Part shown: positions 43,394 through 53,589 of the stretch, piece by piece
Numbering within the stretch: the first letter of the stretch is position 1
Layout of the letters: each line of letters begins with the position of its first letter
Origin: Vombatus ursinus
Lineage: Eukaryota > Chordata > Mammalia > Diprotodontia > Vombatidae
DNA: 64,000 nucleotides
Direction of reading: 5' to 3'
NCBI RefSeq assembly: GCF_900497805.2
Contig: NW_020949602.1
Location: 9,110,298-9,174,297 of the forward strand
Program-made: the position numbers and the translations under genes
The notes under the pieces: model-generated
The model's database searches: none
What the model was told of the DNA's origin: nothing
The model's input: only the letters and a program-made list of their open reading frames with translations

Positions 43394-43895
43394 TGCTTCT
43401 TGTTTTTAAATGATGCTGGCTGAGGACTGAGGGCTTTGCTCATGGAAAATTTTAGCAGCACGTTGGAAAAGCATCATTAAATAATGGAGGCAGAAGTTTG
43501 CCTGTTCTGAATATCAATGGGCAAAAGGATTTGGGGCTAGGCTGGATTCTTTTTGGCTTTCATAGTCTTATTGTTGAGTCTTGCTGGGTTCCAAATTTGA
43601 CAATGAGGTGTGTTACCATGGCTGCTACAAAGCATATTCAGTACTTGGCTGACTTTAAGAGTTTTCAGGAGACCAGAGATAAGGTTGGAAAAAATGGGCT
43701 GGTCTTGGAGGAAAGAAACCTAGATACAGGCAACATCGGCCTATGCTAAGAGCCTGGAGTGTGGAGTCCAAAGACTTGTTGATTTCAAATCCCAACTCGA
43801 CACTTTCTAATTTTCTAACACTTGGCAAGTTATTTCAGTTCTCCAGATCTCGATTTCCTCATCTGTAAAATGAAATGGTTGGGGTAGATTATTAA

Positions 43896-44044
43896 ATTCA
43901 ATAAACAGTTAAAACTAGCGCTGTGTTGGGCCCGCAAAGCTTGACATGAAACAATGCCTGCCCATCAGGAGCTTAGCGTTCTACTGGTGACCAAACACAG
44001 ACACAGATATGTGAATGTAAAATGCATACACAAGAAATACCATG
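43896..44044 (-). repeat. L2 LINE 3' end
   Basis: AATAAACAGTTAAAACTAGC, CCCATCAGGAGCTTAGCGTT. Confidence 0.6.
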
Positions 44045-44124
44045 CAACAGATAATCCCATCTCCTAGGGCTGATATGGGTCTTAAATGAGATATTTTGTC
44101 CAAAGCACTTTGCAAGTACTACTG

Positions 44125-44360
44125 TTATTGTTCTAGCTATTTCACTCATGTCCAGCTTCTCATGACCCCTTTTGGGGTTTTCTTGGCAAAGATACTGGAG
44201 TAGTTTGCCATTTCCTTCTCATTTTAGAGATGAGGCAAATAGGGTTAAGTGACTTGCCCAAGGTCACACAATTAGTAAGTATCTGCGACCATATTTGAAT
44301 TTGGAAAGACTTCCTGACTTTCAGTCTGGCACTGTATGCACTGTGCCACTTAGCTGCCCC
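44125..44360 (-). repeat. MAR1/WSINE-type SINE, full length
   Basis: GACCCCTTTTGGGGTTTTCT, GATACTGGAGTAGTTTGCCA, GACTTGCCCAAGGTCACACA and GTGCCACTTAGCTGCCCC. Confidence 0.9.
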
Positions 44361-44740
44361 TATGGTGCTCTATAAATAGCAGATACCTTTGTTGGTATAA
44401 TTAGTATTTACACTAGCTGTTGGGCTATTCTACCAATCAGAAAAATTTTTCTTGATTCAGCCTCCAACCCAGCCTCCAGGACTACTGCAAGGGAAGAGGA
44501 ATTTGTTGACTCCCTGCTCCTAAACATGAGACATAAGGAACAGATATCCCATGGCTCAGAAGGTTACATCTTGTTTGTGAAAGTTCTGGTTCTATTTTAT
44601 CCTTATCCAGTTTTCCAGCTTTCCTTGACCCTTCAGACTTGGGCTCAGAATAGAATTCCCTCTCCTCCATCACCTGACTATTGTGGAGTTGGTATTGAAG
44701 GCCAAGATTTTCAAGGCCCAACTGTGAATTCGCCTTCACA

Positions 44741-44877
44741 GCCTAGCTCCCCATCTCCCCCCTGCCCTGCTCCCCGCTCCCCAGCTCCCCACCACACCCA
44801 CCTTCCCTGCTCCCCGGCTCCCCAGCTCCCCAGCTCCCCACCACACCCCCACCCCTGGCTCCCTGGCTCCCCACAGG
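44741..44877. repeat. C-rich tandem repeat (GCTCCCCA)n
   Basis: Repeated GCTCCCCA/GCTCCCCG units. The minus strand has many GGGG runs with 3-5-base loops (GGGGAGCTGGGGAGCTGGGG), a textbook G-quadruplex pattern. It falls in the PATJ intron; the transcript would carry the C-rich strand. Confidence 0.9.
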
Positions 44878-45109
44878 ATTTACTCTCCAAAACTGTCGCT
44901 GCCAAGATGTCATTTCCTGACCGCCCAGAATTGTTTCTGTACAGCTTCCTTTTGTTTCTGTTTCCAATGCAGTGTTATAAAGGCTTCCAAAAATACTGAA
45001 ATCTGCTGCATGTAGGACAATGTTTGGTTCAGTTATTCCTCACAGAAACATCCTTTGAACAAACACACAATGATAAAACAACGACAATGTTGTGTTAGTT
45101 TTTGCTTCT

Positions 45110-45215
45110 TACAAGCCCTTAATGCAATAGACTTTGTGTGCCACATTTTGCTTTGTATCCTCATAAGAGTCTGGCACAGAGTTGGTGCTAAATCAGTACT
45201 TGCCATCTGATTAAT
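45110..45215 (+). repeat. L2 LINE 3' end
   Basis: GAGTCTGGCACAGAGTTGGT then GCTAAATCAGTAC. Confidence 0.5.
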
Positions 45216-45394
45216 TGTGGTATGTTGGTGGCCCCAAGTTCTCAAAAGTTCCAGGAGATGGCAAGCTCTGGACAATCCTACTAAGAGAGGAAGGCTGTGG
45301 TGACAGGCTCAGAGTTACAGTGGCCACCTTTCAAGGAGGAGGCAAGCTAATTTTGGAAAGATTTGCCACCAGTTCAAGAACTGCCACATCATGT

Positions 45395-45610
45395 CATCAT
45401 TACATCCTGGCTTGTGAGCTTGAAGAGATCCCAGAGGTCAAACAGTCCAACCTCCTCATTCTCCAAATGAGCAAACCAATGACCGGGGAGGTTAAGTCAC
45501 TTAGACTCCAGGAGTCATGGACTTAAATATGGAAGAGTCTTTAAGAAGCCAGCTAATCCCCTTTTTACTAATGAAGAAACTGAAGCCCTGGATGGTTAAG
45601 TGATCTGAGT
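45395..45610 (-). repeat. Two MIR/L3-like fragments
   Basis: GATCCCAGAGGTCAAACAGT with GGGGAGGTTAAGTCACTTAG, then CTAATGAAGAAACTGAAGCC. Confidence 0.55.
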
Positions 45611-45709
45611 ATTCCATTTTAGATATTTCTGTCTGAGATTCCATTAGGAGATTCTCTGTGGGTGCCATGATTTTGTGGATTTGTGTTCCTAATGAAATCA
45701 TTGCTTATT

Positions 45710-45800
45710 GTGATTAGAGGATTCTTGAGGGCAGGGGCTGTTCATTTTTGTTGTTGCACCAGCATCTAGCACATTGCCAGGAGGATGGTCATCAAAGAGC
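45710..45800 (+). repeat. L2 LINE 3' end
   Basis: GATTCTTGAGGGCAGGGGCT and CATCTAGCACATTGCCAGGA. Confidence 0.6.
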
Positions 45801-45804
45801 AGAG

Positions 45805-46325
45805 CTCATTGGCTGGAATGGTAGCCAATAAGCAGAGCTTATGGGCATGAATGGAATTGAATGGGAAGGATGGGAATGACTAGCCCAACCCATATGTGAA
45901 AACTCCTTTCACTTTGAAACCATCATGCTCTGCTTTAGAGGCAGTGATGCTTTGGAATATTTCAATATACCTTCTTCAGGCACCTAAAGAGATACCAAAA
46001 TCTTTGCAGATCTCTTTAGCAAAAGGCAGGCACTTCCAGAGCTTCCCCTGCTTGCCTGGTTCTCTCTTCCCAGCAAGTTCTAAACCTTGCAATTCAGAAC
46101 CCCCGGGCTATATATGCCCAGGAAAGGCAGGGACACAAGAGATAATGTAGCTTCAAATTTGGGCAGAGGTTTTGAGCACCAGGAGCAGCAGCAACTCATT
46201 GCTAAATGCCATCCTATTCTTTCTCCTGTATCGTTAGTGATTTTACGGTAATTTTTTTCCCTCTAGGCTGCTTAGGGAAAGGACTAGAGTGTTCAAACTG
46301 TTAATATTTGCTTCCTCCATCTTGG
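45805..46325. other. Unique sequence
   Basis: Nothing recognised. Confidence 0.45.
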
Positions 46326-46329
46326 AAGC

Positions 46330-46490
46330 TGAATGAGGTCCTTCATATGCCACCCCTTCATTTTACAGTGGTGGAAGCAGAGGGTTGGCCGGTTAGGTGA
46401 TCTGTCCAAGGTCCCCGAATAGGGTAGGCAGAGGCAGACTTTGTACTCAGGCCGTCAGACCTCCCAAACTGCAGTTCTTCCCGTTGTAGC
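46330..46490 (-). repeat. MIR-type SINE fragment
   Basis: CCTTCATTTTACAGTGGTGG, GATCTGTCCAAGGTCCCCGA. Confidence 0.55.
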
Positions 46491-46494
46491 GGGA

Positions 46495-47378
46495 AAACAG
46501 GAGTCTTTAGGACTGGAGTGTTTAGAAGTCACGGGATGGTGACTCTCAAGTGGGAAGTGACCCTCCTCGCCCAGCCTCTGCTGCCTTCTGGGCATCTCCT
46601 CTTCCTCCTTGCTTCTTCCTGATTTTTGGCATTCTCTCTATTTATTAGCATCCGTCTCACAAGTCGAAATTGGAAGGAGAGGCTAGATTAGACACTGAAG
46701 TCGGTGAATTTTGCCATCTTCTTGTCTTAGTCATTAAGAGGATAGGTGGGGGAAGGGACTGAGTATGTTGGCTCCAGGGCGGCTTCTGTAGCTGCTGTCC
46801 ATTTAATTTCTCCCTCATAGCCCTCCTTCCTAATTAATTTAATCAATCAGGGCTTTATAAACTTCAAAATAGGCATGATCTCTCTAGTGAGAGAACTTCT
46901 CATTTATTTCTTGAAATTTTTTCTTCTCCATTAACTTTCTTAAGGAAAAAAAGGGAAAAATTGGTATTGATATATTTAGTTTTTACATTGCCTGAATTTC
47001 CCTTTGTACCACTCCTACTCCCCCTTCCCTGAGAGGTGTCCTAAGGAATAAAGGTTTTCTTTTCTTTTCTTTTTAACAGAAAAGAGGAATAGGTTTAAAA
47101 AATCAACAAAAAAAATCCAAAAATGTATAGTTTCACATCCATGGCCCTCTTACCTCTACATAGGAGTAGAGATCAGTTTCTTCTTTGCTTTTGGGCCAGA
47201 CTTTTTCTTTCTGCTTTCAGAACATTCAGTTTTTCTCACTTTGCGGTGCTTCTCTCCTTTTACATTATGATATTCTCTGTGTATGTTGTGTCCTTAGTTC
47301 CAAGTCCTTCACTTGTTTTTAGTTCATGTAAGTATTGTCATTAATGTCCATTATAGCATGCTCCAACACGGGAGCGGG
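46495..47378. other. Unique sequence
   Basis: Nothing recognised. T-rich and A-rich runs lie at 46915-46960 and 47055-47120. Confidence 0.45.
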
Positions 47379-47380
47379 GC

Positions 47381-47632
47381 AAATTTAGGTGCCTGAGTGG
47401 ATAGACCCGAAGCCAAGAAGACCCCGAGTTCAAACCCGACCTCAGACATTTACTAGCTGCATGACCCTTGACAAGTCACTATTTCCTCTCTGTGCCTCAG
47501 CTTCCCTTAATCGTAAAATGGGAATAATAGTGCCTACCTTCCAGGATTGTCGTAGGGATCAAATGAACTAATATTTATAAAGCCCTTAGCACAATGCCTA
47601 GCATACAGTAGGTGCTATATAAATGCTATTGA
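47381..47632 (+). repeat. MIR-type SINE with L2-like tail, full length
   Basis: CGAGTTCAAACCCGACCTCA, CGTAAAATGGGAATAATAGT, CTTAGCACAATGCCTAGCAT and GGTGCTATATAAATGCTATT. Confidence 0.85.
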
Positions 47633-47684
47633 TGATGATGATGATGATGATGATGGTGATGATGATGGTGATGATATGATGATG
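47630..47684. repeat. (GAT)n microsatellite grown from a SINE tail
   Basis: GATGATGATG units with GGT interruptions, starting exactly at the end of the MIR tail. Confidence 0.9.
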
Positions 47685-48317
47685 TCTGGTATCAACTCTA
47701 GTGTGTCATTGTGGCCTTGTTATTGACCATACAACCATAAATTGGCTCCAAGACAACTGGGTGAGCTGACAGTCAGCACACCGTGTGCTACCGAAGACTG
47801 AGTTTTAGCAGAACCTTCACTTAAAGGGAAAGACCCACCAACTTTTAGAGTAAGCTTCCCAAGGTACAGTGTGGCAGAAATTCTATGTTTGTGCACACAC
47901 ATTTTCACCTTTCATTGTGAACTTAATCCTATGTCAGCTGCTGAATAAATGCACTTTTGACTTGGGCGACGTCCTTGTCCATTTTCACAAAAATTCTCCC
48001 TTTCTCCGTGTGTGTGTGGGGCGGGGGGGTGGATGATGGGGAGAGGTATTTTGATTGTTCAGGCCTGAATTATTTTAAGCCTTTACCTCTCTCCCTGTCC
48101 TTTCCCTAAGGTTTTCATCAATGCGTTGGGTTCTATTCCCTGTTTAATCAAGTAATTAATTCATATGTAATTTAAATAGAGAGTTATTTATGGTAATGAG
48201 ATATCACATTCCCCATTGTCACATGGCATGTATGTCAGACTGTCAGGACTTGAACTCAGGTCTGAATTCCTTCCCCAAAAGTTGGGTGTCTATCTGTTAC
48301 TTCATACTGTGCACATG

Positions 48318-48495
48318 AGCCTTTCCTGATTCCTCAGACTTCAAGGGTCTCCTCACTAGATTAACATTATTTTGTATATCTCAGCCATGTCCCCTGACAG
48401 GAGCTAAACTCTTTGAAGAAAAGAACAGCGTCCCATTTACCTTTTTTGTGTGCCAGTGCCTGGCACATTAATAAGTGCTTATTGGTTGCCAGCTC
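48318..48495 (+). repeat. L2 LINE 3' end
   Basis: GAGCTAAACTCTTTGAAGAA, CAGTGCCTGGCACATTAATA then AGTGCTTATTGG. Confidence 0.75.
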
Positions 48496-48751
48496 TCCAT
48501 CAACTCTATTAGGCTGCCTCCATAAGAAAGGTTCCAACCTAGAATACTTGTATTAACAGTGGGCATGCACAATGGAGAAGCTTGTCAGGGGGTAAAATTA
48601 ACATATGGTAAATATATTATTCTATTGAAATTATTAATTTGTATTGTATTTCTTGCATGCATGTGTGGTAAATTTTGGTACTGATTTCTTTTCATATCGA
48701 ATAGGGGATACAGGGTGATTTATTAAATAAAATAATAAGTGTGTAGGCAAA

Positions 48752-48911
48752 TGTGTGATCCTGGGCAAGTCACTTAACCCAGTTTGCCTCAGTTTTCTCA
48801 TCTGCAAAATAAGCTGGAGAAGATGATGGCGAGCTACTCTGGAGTCTTTGCCAAGAAAACCCCAATTGAGGCCATGGAGAGTTGGACGGGTCTAAGACAA
48901 TTAAACAGCAA
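48752..48911 (+). repeat. MAR1/WSINE-type SINE, 5' truncated
   Basis: TGTGTGATCCTGGGCAAGTC, TCTGCAAAATAAGCTGGAGA, GAGTCTTTGCCAAGAAAACC and GACAATTAAACAGCAAG. Confidence 0.85.
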
Positions 48912-49104
48912 GGGAAAGCCTCAGGGCCTGGCGCGTAGAGCGTGCTGCCCTCCTTCCCTTTACTGAAAGATAAGGGGCACAGGGACTGAAAAAGTTTGGA
49001 AAGCCGTATTCTTTAGGGAAAAATATGTGTGAAGAGGGAAGGGGACAGTCAGGACTTGTAATGTGGTCTGTGCGGGGACCTCCCAGTGTGGAAACTTCTT
49101 TTAT

Positions 49105-49242
49105 CTGAAACAGTTTATCCATTGAAAGGTTAAGTGATTGGTACATAGCCACGTAGCCTGTTTGTGTAAAGGACAGGACGTGAACCCAGTCCTTTCTGAC
49201 TGTAAGACCAAAACTCTATCTTCTTTATCACATTTCCTCTAT
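49105..49242 (-). repeat. MIR-type SINE fragment
   Basis: GAAAGGTTAAGTGATTGGTA, GGACGTGAACCCAGTCCTTT. Confidence 0.6.
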
Positions 49243-49489
49243 AGCGATCATCTCTAGTGTATAAAAGTGATAATAGATGAAACATGGCCTGACTTTGCTG
49301 TGGTCAGTAACACTCCCTCTTTATTAATGTGGTGTCAGGGATGGTATTCCCAAGCAGCCTTTTTAGGAAGCCCTACTGCGGCTGTCAGAACGGATTCTTC
49401 CTGTGACAGAACCTCAAGGAGAGCTGTCAGTCGATGGCCCACTCCGTTTCTATAAGAACCTACCCACACATTAATACCCTAGAAGAGAA

Positions 49490-49770
49490 TATGATTAGAA
49501 TTTCAGCTCTCTTCCCTCTTTTCCGGGACTTTGAATCAATTTAAAATGTCATGACCGTGTAATTACCACGTAATCATAAATGAGGCTTGCTTGGGTAGAT
49601 TGACTGTCCCATAACAATTAGATTCAAAAAACAGACAGGCATAGCAATGGTGCCCCCAAGTATTGCTTGGATTTAGTTTACGCCGTTGGTAGGAGGCCTC
49701 CCAGGACATATAGGGGAAAATTATAGTGATGCTGCTTCCACCTCTAGTTATTGGTGCTGATTAATTAAGA
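49490..49770. promoter_or_regulatory. Candidate conserved non-coding element (inferred)
   Basis: Repeat-free AT-rich block with clustered homeodomain-like cores: GTGTAATTACCACGTAATCA, ATAACAATTAGATTC, GACTTTGAATCAATTTAAAA. The call is texture-based. Confidence 0.3.
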
Positions 49771-49804
49771 AACAAATTATATATTAACTCTTGATGATGG
49801 AGAC

Positions 49805-49990
49805 ACAAGTGAGGCTGATATGGTGGGTAGAAGCTGGCCTAAGAATCAAGAAAATACAGATTGAAGTCTGAGCTCCGACATATTCTGGTGGTATGACCGT
49901 GGGCAGATTGCTTAACCTCCGAATGCCCCCAGGTAAAGCTAACCAAAGAGGTTGTAGAGAAAATGCTGATCTACTGCATTCTTGGAATCT
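49805..49990 (+). repeat. MIR-type SINE, degraded
   Basis: GGTATGACCGTGGGCAGATT, GCTTAACCTCCGAATGCCCC. Confidence 0.55.
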
Positions 49991-50094
49991 TATCACTGGG
50001 CACGCGTGAAATTGTAGGTCTGGTAAAAAACATAATAACAGTAGCAGTAATTGCAACTATTGATACCTAAAAGACATGATTAGGTGGCTAGAAA

Positions 50095-51105
50095 CACCAG
50101 AAGCGTGCTCTCCTTTATAAACTAGCTACAAATATGAACCCTGAAATACCCTTAAGAATGAACAAACTCTACTGGAATTGGAACAACAGAGACTTCCTTC
50201 ATCGTCGTTGACCTCATCGTTAACGATCACATTCCGCTTTCAAGTTTGCAAAAGGCTTTTTAAGTATTTGTGCATTTTTTCAATGCATTGCTACTGATAA
50301 AATTGCTGCCACCAAATGTCTGGACATAAAATTGATCCATACAAGTTTTAGAACATTGACTTTAATAGATTTCACCATGCTTACTCTCCAGACAACATGG
50401 AATGAAAAATTTTCAAGTGGAGACCTCGCAGAGGAAATTTTACTTGTGGATCAATAGAATAAGGTGCATGTTTTCCTTCTACTGGAGTTATCCTAAGGAT
50501 ACTTTCAGCAGGTCTTCAGAAAATCATCTTAGTATCAAAACTTTTATTCAAATGCAGATAAGCCATCATTTTATGAACTTTGCAACAGTCTGCAGACATT
50601 AAATATAAAAGCATAATAGAAGGAGACTGAGCAGTCCCTAGATCATTTCTGTCTGTACCTCTTCAAAAAATGGGATAATCATGATGATAATTTGATAGTA
50701 ACAAAACCATTGTCATATGTATTCCTCAAGTTGCCCTGAAAATGTTTTCAGTTAGCATGCAGAGAGCTTAGCTCACATTCTAAGATGTTTATTCGTTTTG
50801 GGGGAGAAAAATTCTAGTTTTATTCATCTCTGCGGTAGTCCACAGAGTCTGAAATATAATGGAATAGCATCAGGATAGTGACTTGCCTCAGGGCCATTTC
50901 TATCTGATTTCCATTGAAATAGGAAAATAAAATGATAATAATTTAAAATTGCACTAACATTTTTTGTAACTCCTGCATAATAAATAATTGACTTTTTATT
51001 GTATTTTAAAGATTGTAAAATTTTTTACAGCCATCCTCTCATCCTGTCAGGGAGATATTATAGCTATAATTATTCTCAATACTAGTCACCTCCATGTGTG
51101 AATTT
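50095..51105. other. Unique AT-rich sequence
   Basis: About 1 kb without recognised repeats or exons. Confidence 0.45.
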
Positions 51106-51111
51106 ACATCA

Positions 51112-51335
51112 TTAAAATGTAAGTTCCTTGAGGCCAAAGATTGCCTCATTTTGTCTTTGCATCTCTTAACACTTTGGAGAAGGAAATGGCCCACCACTCC
51201 AGTATCTCTGCTAGGAAAATCCCAAATGGGATCATGGAGAGTGGAACAAGACAGAAACGATTTGACAACAACACTCTCTAACACCTAGCATAATTTCTGT
51301 TATGTAGTCTGAACTTAATAAATACTTTTTAATTC
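51112..51335 (+). repeat. L2 3' end split by a MAR1-type SINE piece
   Basis: AAATGTAAGTTCCTTGAGGC to about 51172, then CTCTAACACCTAGCATAATT and CTTAATAAATACTTTTTAA after the insertion. Confidence 0.75.
51174..51272 (+). repeat. MAR1/WSINE-type SINE, 3' piece inside L2
   Basis: GAGAAGGAAATGGCCCACCA, GAAAATCCCAAATGGGATCA, ending TTTGACAACAAC. CTCTTAACAC and CTCTAACAC on the two sides suggest a short target duplication. Confidence 0.85.
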
Positions 51336-51631
51336 TTCTGTTTATTTCATGCTTTCATCCTCATTTTTAAGGTGAGAGGTAAATAAAGCTCAAGAGAAAG
51401 TGGCATGGCCCTAGTTGCATAGCTAATCCCTTTGGGAGGTAGGATCTTTCAGTCTTCAGTCTGTTCTCCCAGTCTTCTGCTTCTCTTACTTACACATACT
51501 CTGAGTGTGAGATGCATTTCATTATTATTAACAAGGCCATTCCGGAAGACTCAGAAGTATTTACTTTGGTAACAATCCAGCTCAATTGTGCAATGAGGGG
51601 ACTGTACAAGATGATCTCTGAGCCCAGGGCA

Positions 51632-51800
51632 GTGATCAGAACCCTGGACAGCTATTTGTGTCCTAAATTAAAATTCCAACTCCATTAGTAAATTCGTGAT
51701 GAGACCATGGCAAATCACTTCCTTTCTCTGAAGTTCAGTTTCCACACTTGTTAAATGAGGGCTTGGAGAATCTCTAATGTCCCTTATGATTCATAGTTTT
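51632..51800 (+). repeat. MIR-type SINE
   Basis: GAGACCATGGCAAATCACTT, GAGAATCTCTAATGTCCCTT and ATGATTCATAG (L3/CR1-like tail). Confidence 0.6.
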
Positions 51801-51879
51801 ATGTGGTGATCCACTGTGGATATCCATGCGACCTAGTCGAGTGGCTTCATGAGACCCCTAATACACATGGAAGAAAAAC

Positions 51880-52060
51880 TCCTGAGGCAGCATGGTGCAG
51901 TTGAAAGAACCCTACGTCTGTCGTTAGAGAATATGGGTTAAAATCTTTTCTGTGCAACTTTGAATAAGTCAGGTAAAATTTCTGGGCCTCAGTTTCCTGA
52001 TTTGTAACGAGGCTTGTGGTACCTTCTGATTCCACTTCCTTCTCTAGGTCTGTGATGCTC
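51880..52060 (+). repeat. MIR-type SINE
   Basis: CTGAGGCAGCATGGTGCAGT, GGGCCTCAGTTTCCTGATTT, CTAGGTCTGTGATGCTCTGA. Confidence 0.65.
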
Positions 52061-52140
52061 TGATGGGCTAGAGTGAAGGGCCACTGCTTGACCCTGTTAG
52101 TAAAGGTTTTCTCCATTTAGGGTTTGGGTTACATGGGCTC

Positions 52141-52152
52141 CCCCCCGGGGGG
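52141..52152. repeat. Perfect C6G6 palindrome
   Basis: CCCCCCGGGGGG, a self-complementary 12-mer in unique sequence. Confidence 0.9.
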
Positions 52153-52334
52153 TGTGATGTTTTTGACCCAGGTAGCTCTCCATTATAGAAGTAGGCTGCA
52201 ATCCATCCACGGCTGGTGGCTGTGAAAGGGGGGACATGGAAGAAGATAGTGTCCACTTGATAATTGCAAAGAGGCGTTTGGTCTTAGTGTGTTCATTTTC
52301 CTCCCCTACTGGGGAGATAGCGTAAACCAGAAAG

Positions 52335-52660
52335 ACGTATACTGACAAAACTCACAGGACTCGCATTCACATCCTGCCCTTATGTAATCTTGAGGCAAAC
52401 AGTAACCTCCCTGTACCTCACTTTCCTCATCTGTTAAATGATGACATTGGACTCAATGGCCTCGAAGGTCTCTTCTAGCTCTTGATTTATTATCCTGCGA
52501 CACATCACTTCACTTCTCTGGCCTCAGTTTCCTTATCTGTAAAATGGTCCTCTGAGGTCCCGTCCAGCTCGAGATCTGTGGTCTATAAAATGAGGTGTTG
52601 GTACTAAATCATCTCTAACGTCCCTTCCGACTCTGACATTCTGTGAGTCTCTCCATACTC
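52335..52660 (+). repeat. MIR-type SINE with tail module in three copies
   Basis: Three successive tail units: CTCATCTGTTAAATGATGAC (ends TATTATCCTG), CTTATCTGTAAAATGGTCCT (ends GATCTGTGG) and CTATAAAATGAGGTGTTGGT (ends GACATTCTGTGAG). Same arrangement as 19346-19605. Confidence 0.7.
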
Positions 52661-53094
52661 ATTTCTAAGATGTGGACACCTGTCATTCTCCTGGAATGAT
52701 AATGGGTCAGCTGCATCGAGAATTAATCAGGAACTGAAACAGATTGGCTCACTGGAAAACGTACGTTGTTGAGGAAGGAGCCGACGTAAAGGCAGGACCT
52801 CGTGTGTTTTCATCAGACACACTTTGGTCTCCTCTATCTGTGATTCTTCTGTGTGGTTTTTTTTTTACCATGTCCATGTTTTGATAAAAAAACTCGTGTT
52901 TTGTGATTAAAAATAATCCTCCTGTGAATGTTCTTCTACAGATAGATCGCCTCTAAGTCCATTGGTTGAATGGCCTGGATAATTATGAATATGAAAATGA
53001 TGGAATATTATTAGGCCATAAGAAATAGCAAGTAGTAAAAATGCAAGAAAATATGGAATGACTTCTAAAAACTCAGATTCTGTCTAGAGTCTCG

Positions 53095-53585
53095 TATTCC
53101 CTTCTAAGTACCACAGTTTGAAAAATACATCGATAAGCTGGAATGTGTCCCATAAAGAGCAAACTGGATGGCAAAGGGCTTTGAGTATATGTCTTACTTA
53201 TGGGAGGGAGTTGATGGATTTGAGGATTTTTAGCCTGAAGAGGAAAAGACTCAGAACAACAGGAAAGCTGTCTTCAAGTATTTACAAGGCTGTCATGTGG
53301 AAAAGATCTTAGAGTTGGTCTCTTTTGACTCAGAAAGCAAAATTTTGGGACATGAAATTGCACAGTGTCCAATTTAGTCTTGATAGAAACTTTCTGATAA
53401 TTTGGGCTGTCAGGAAGGGGAATTGGCTGCCCTGGGGAGGTAATGACTTAGTATCATTCACAGTTTTCAGGTAGAGACTAGGCAATGCTTCTCAGTGATA
53501 TTGTCATAGAAAATTCTTTTGTTGGGCGTAGGTTGGATTAGTTAGCCACAGAAGCCCCTTCTGACCCTATGATTCTGTAACATGA
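53095..53585 (+). repeat. L3/CR1-like LINE 3' end, longest copy
   Basis: GAAAAGACTCAGAACAACAG, GCTGTCTTCAAGTATTTACA, GGCTGTCATGTGGAAAAGAT, GAATTGGCTGCCCTGGGGAG and CCTATGATTCTGTAACATG. The last words fit the CR1/L3 terminal ATTCTRTG motif. The open frame 53118-53312 lies inside and is not a gene. Confidence 0.75.
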
Positions 53586-53589
53586 TGTA

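Larger units (their letters stand above)
43747..44395 (+). repeat. MIR-type SINE, interrupted twice
   Basis: Head and body 43747-43895 (CTTGTTGATTTCAAATCCCA, CTCATCTGTAAAATGAAATG), part of the tail 44045-44124 (CAAAGCACTTTGCAAGTACT) and tail end 44361-44395 (GTGCTCTATAAATAGCAGAT). An L2 piece and a MAR1-type SINE sit between. Confidence 0.6.

Noticed and set aside
44526-44999. 157-codon Pro/Ser-rich open frame
   Set aside because: Its central part is the (GCTCCCCA)n tandem repeat, which is open in several frames. Flanks have no recognisable protein.
53118-53312. 64-codon frame resembling a coding piece
   Set aside because: It falls within an L3/CR1-like 3' end, which is non-coding in this part.
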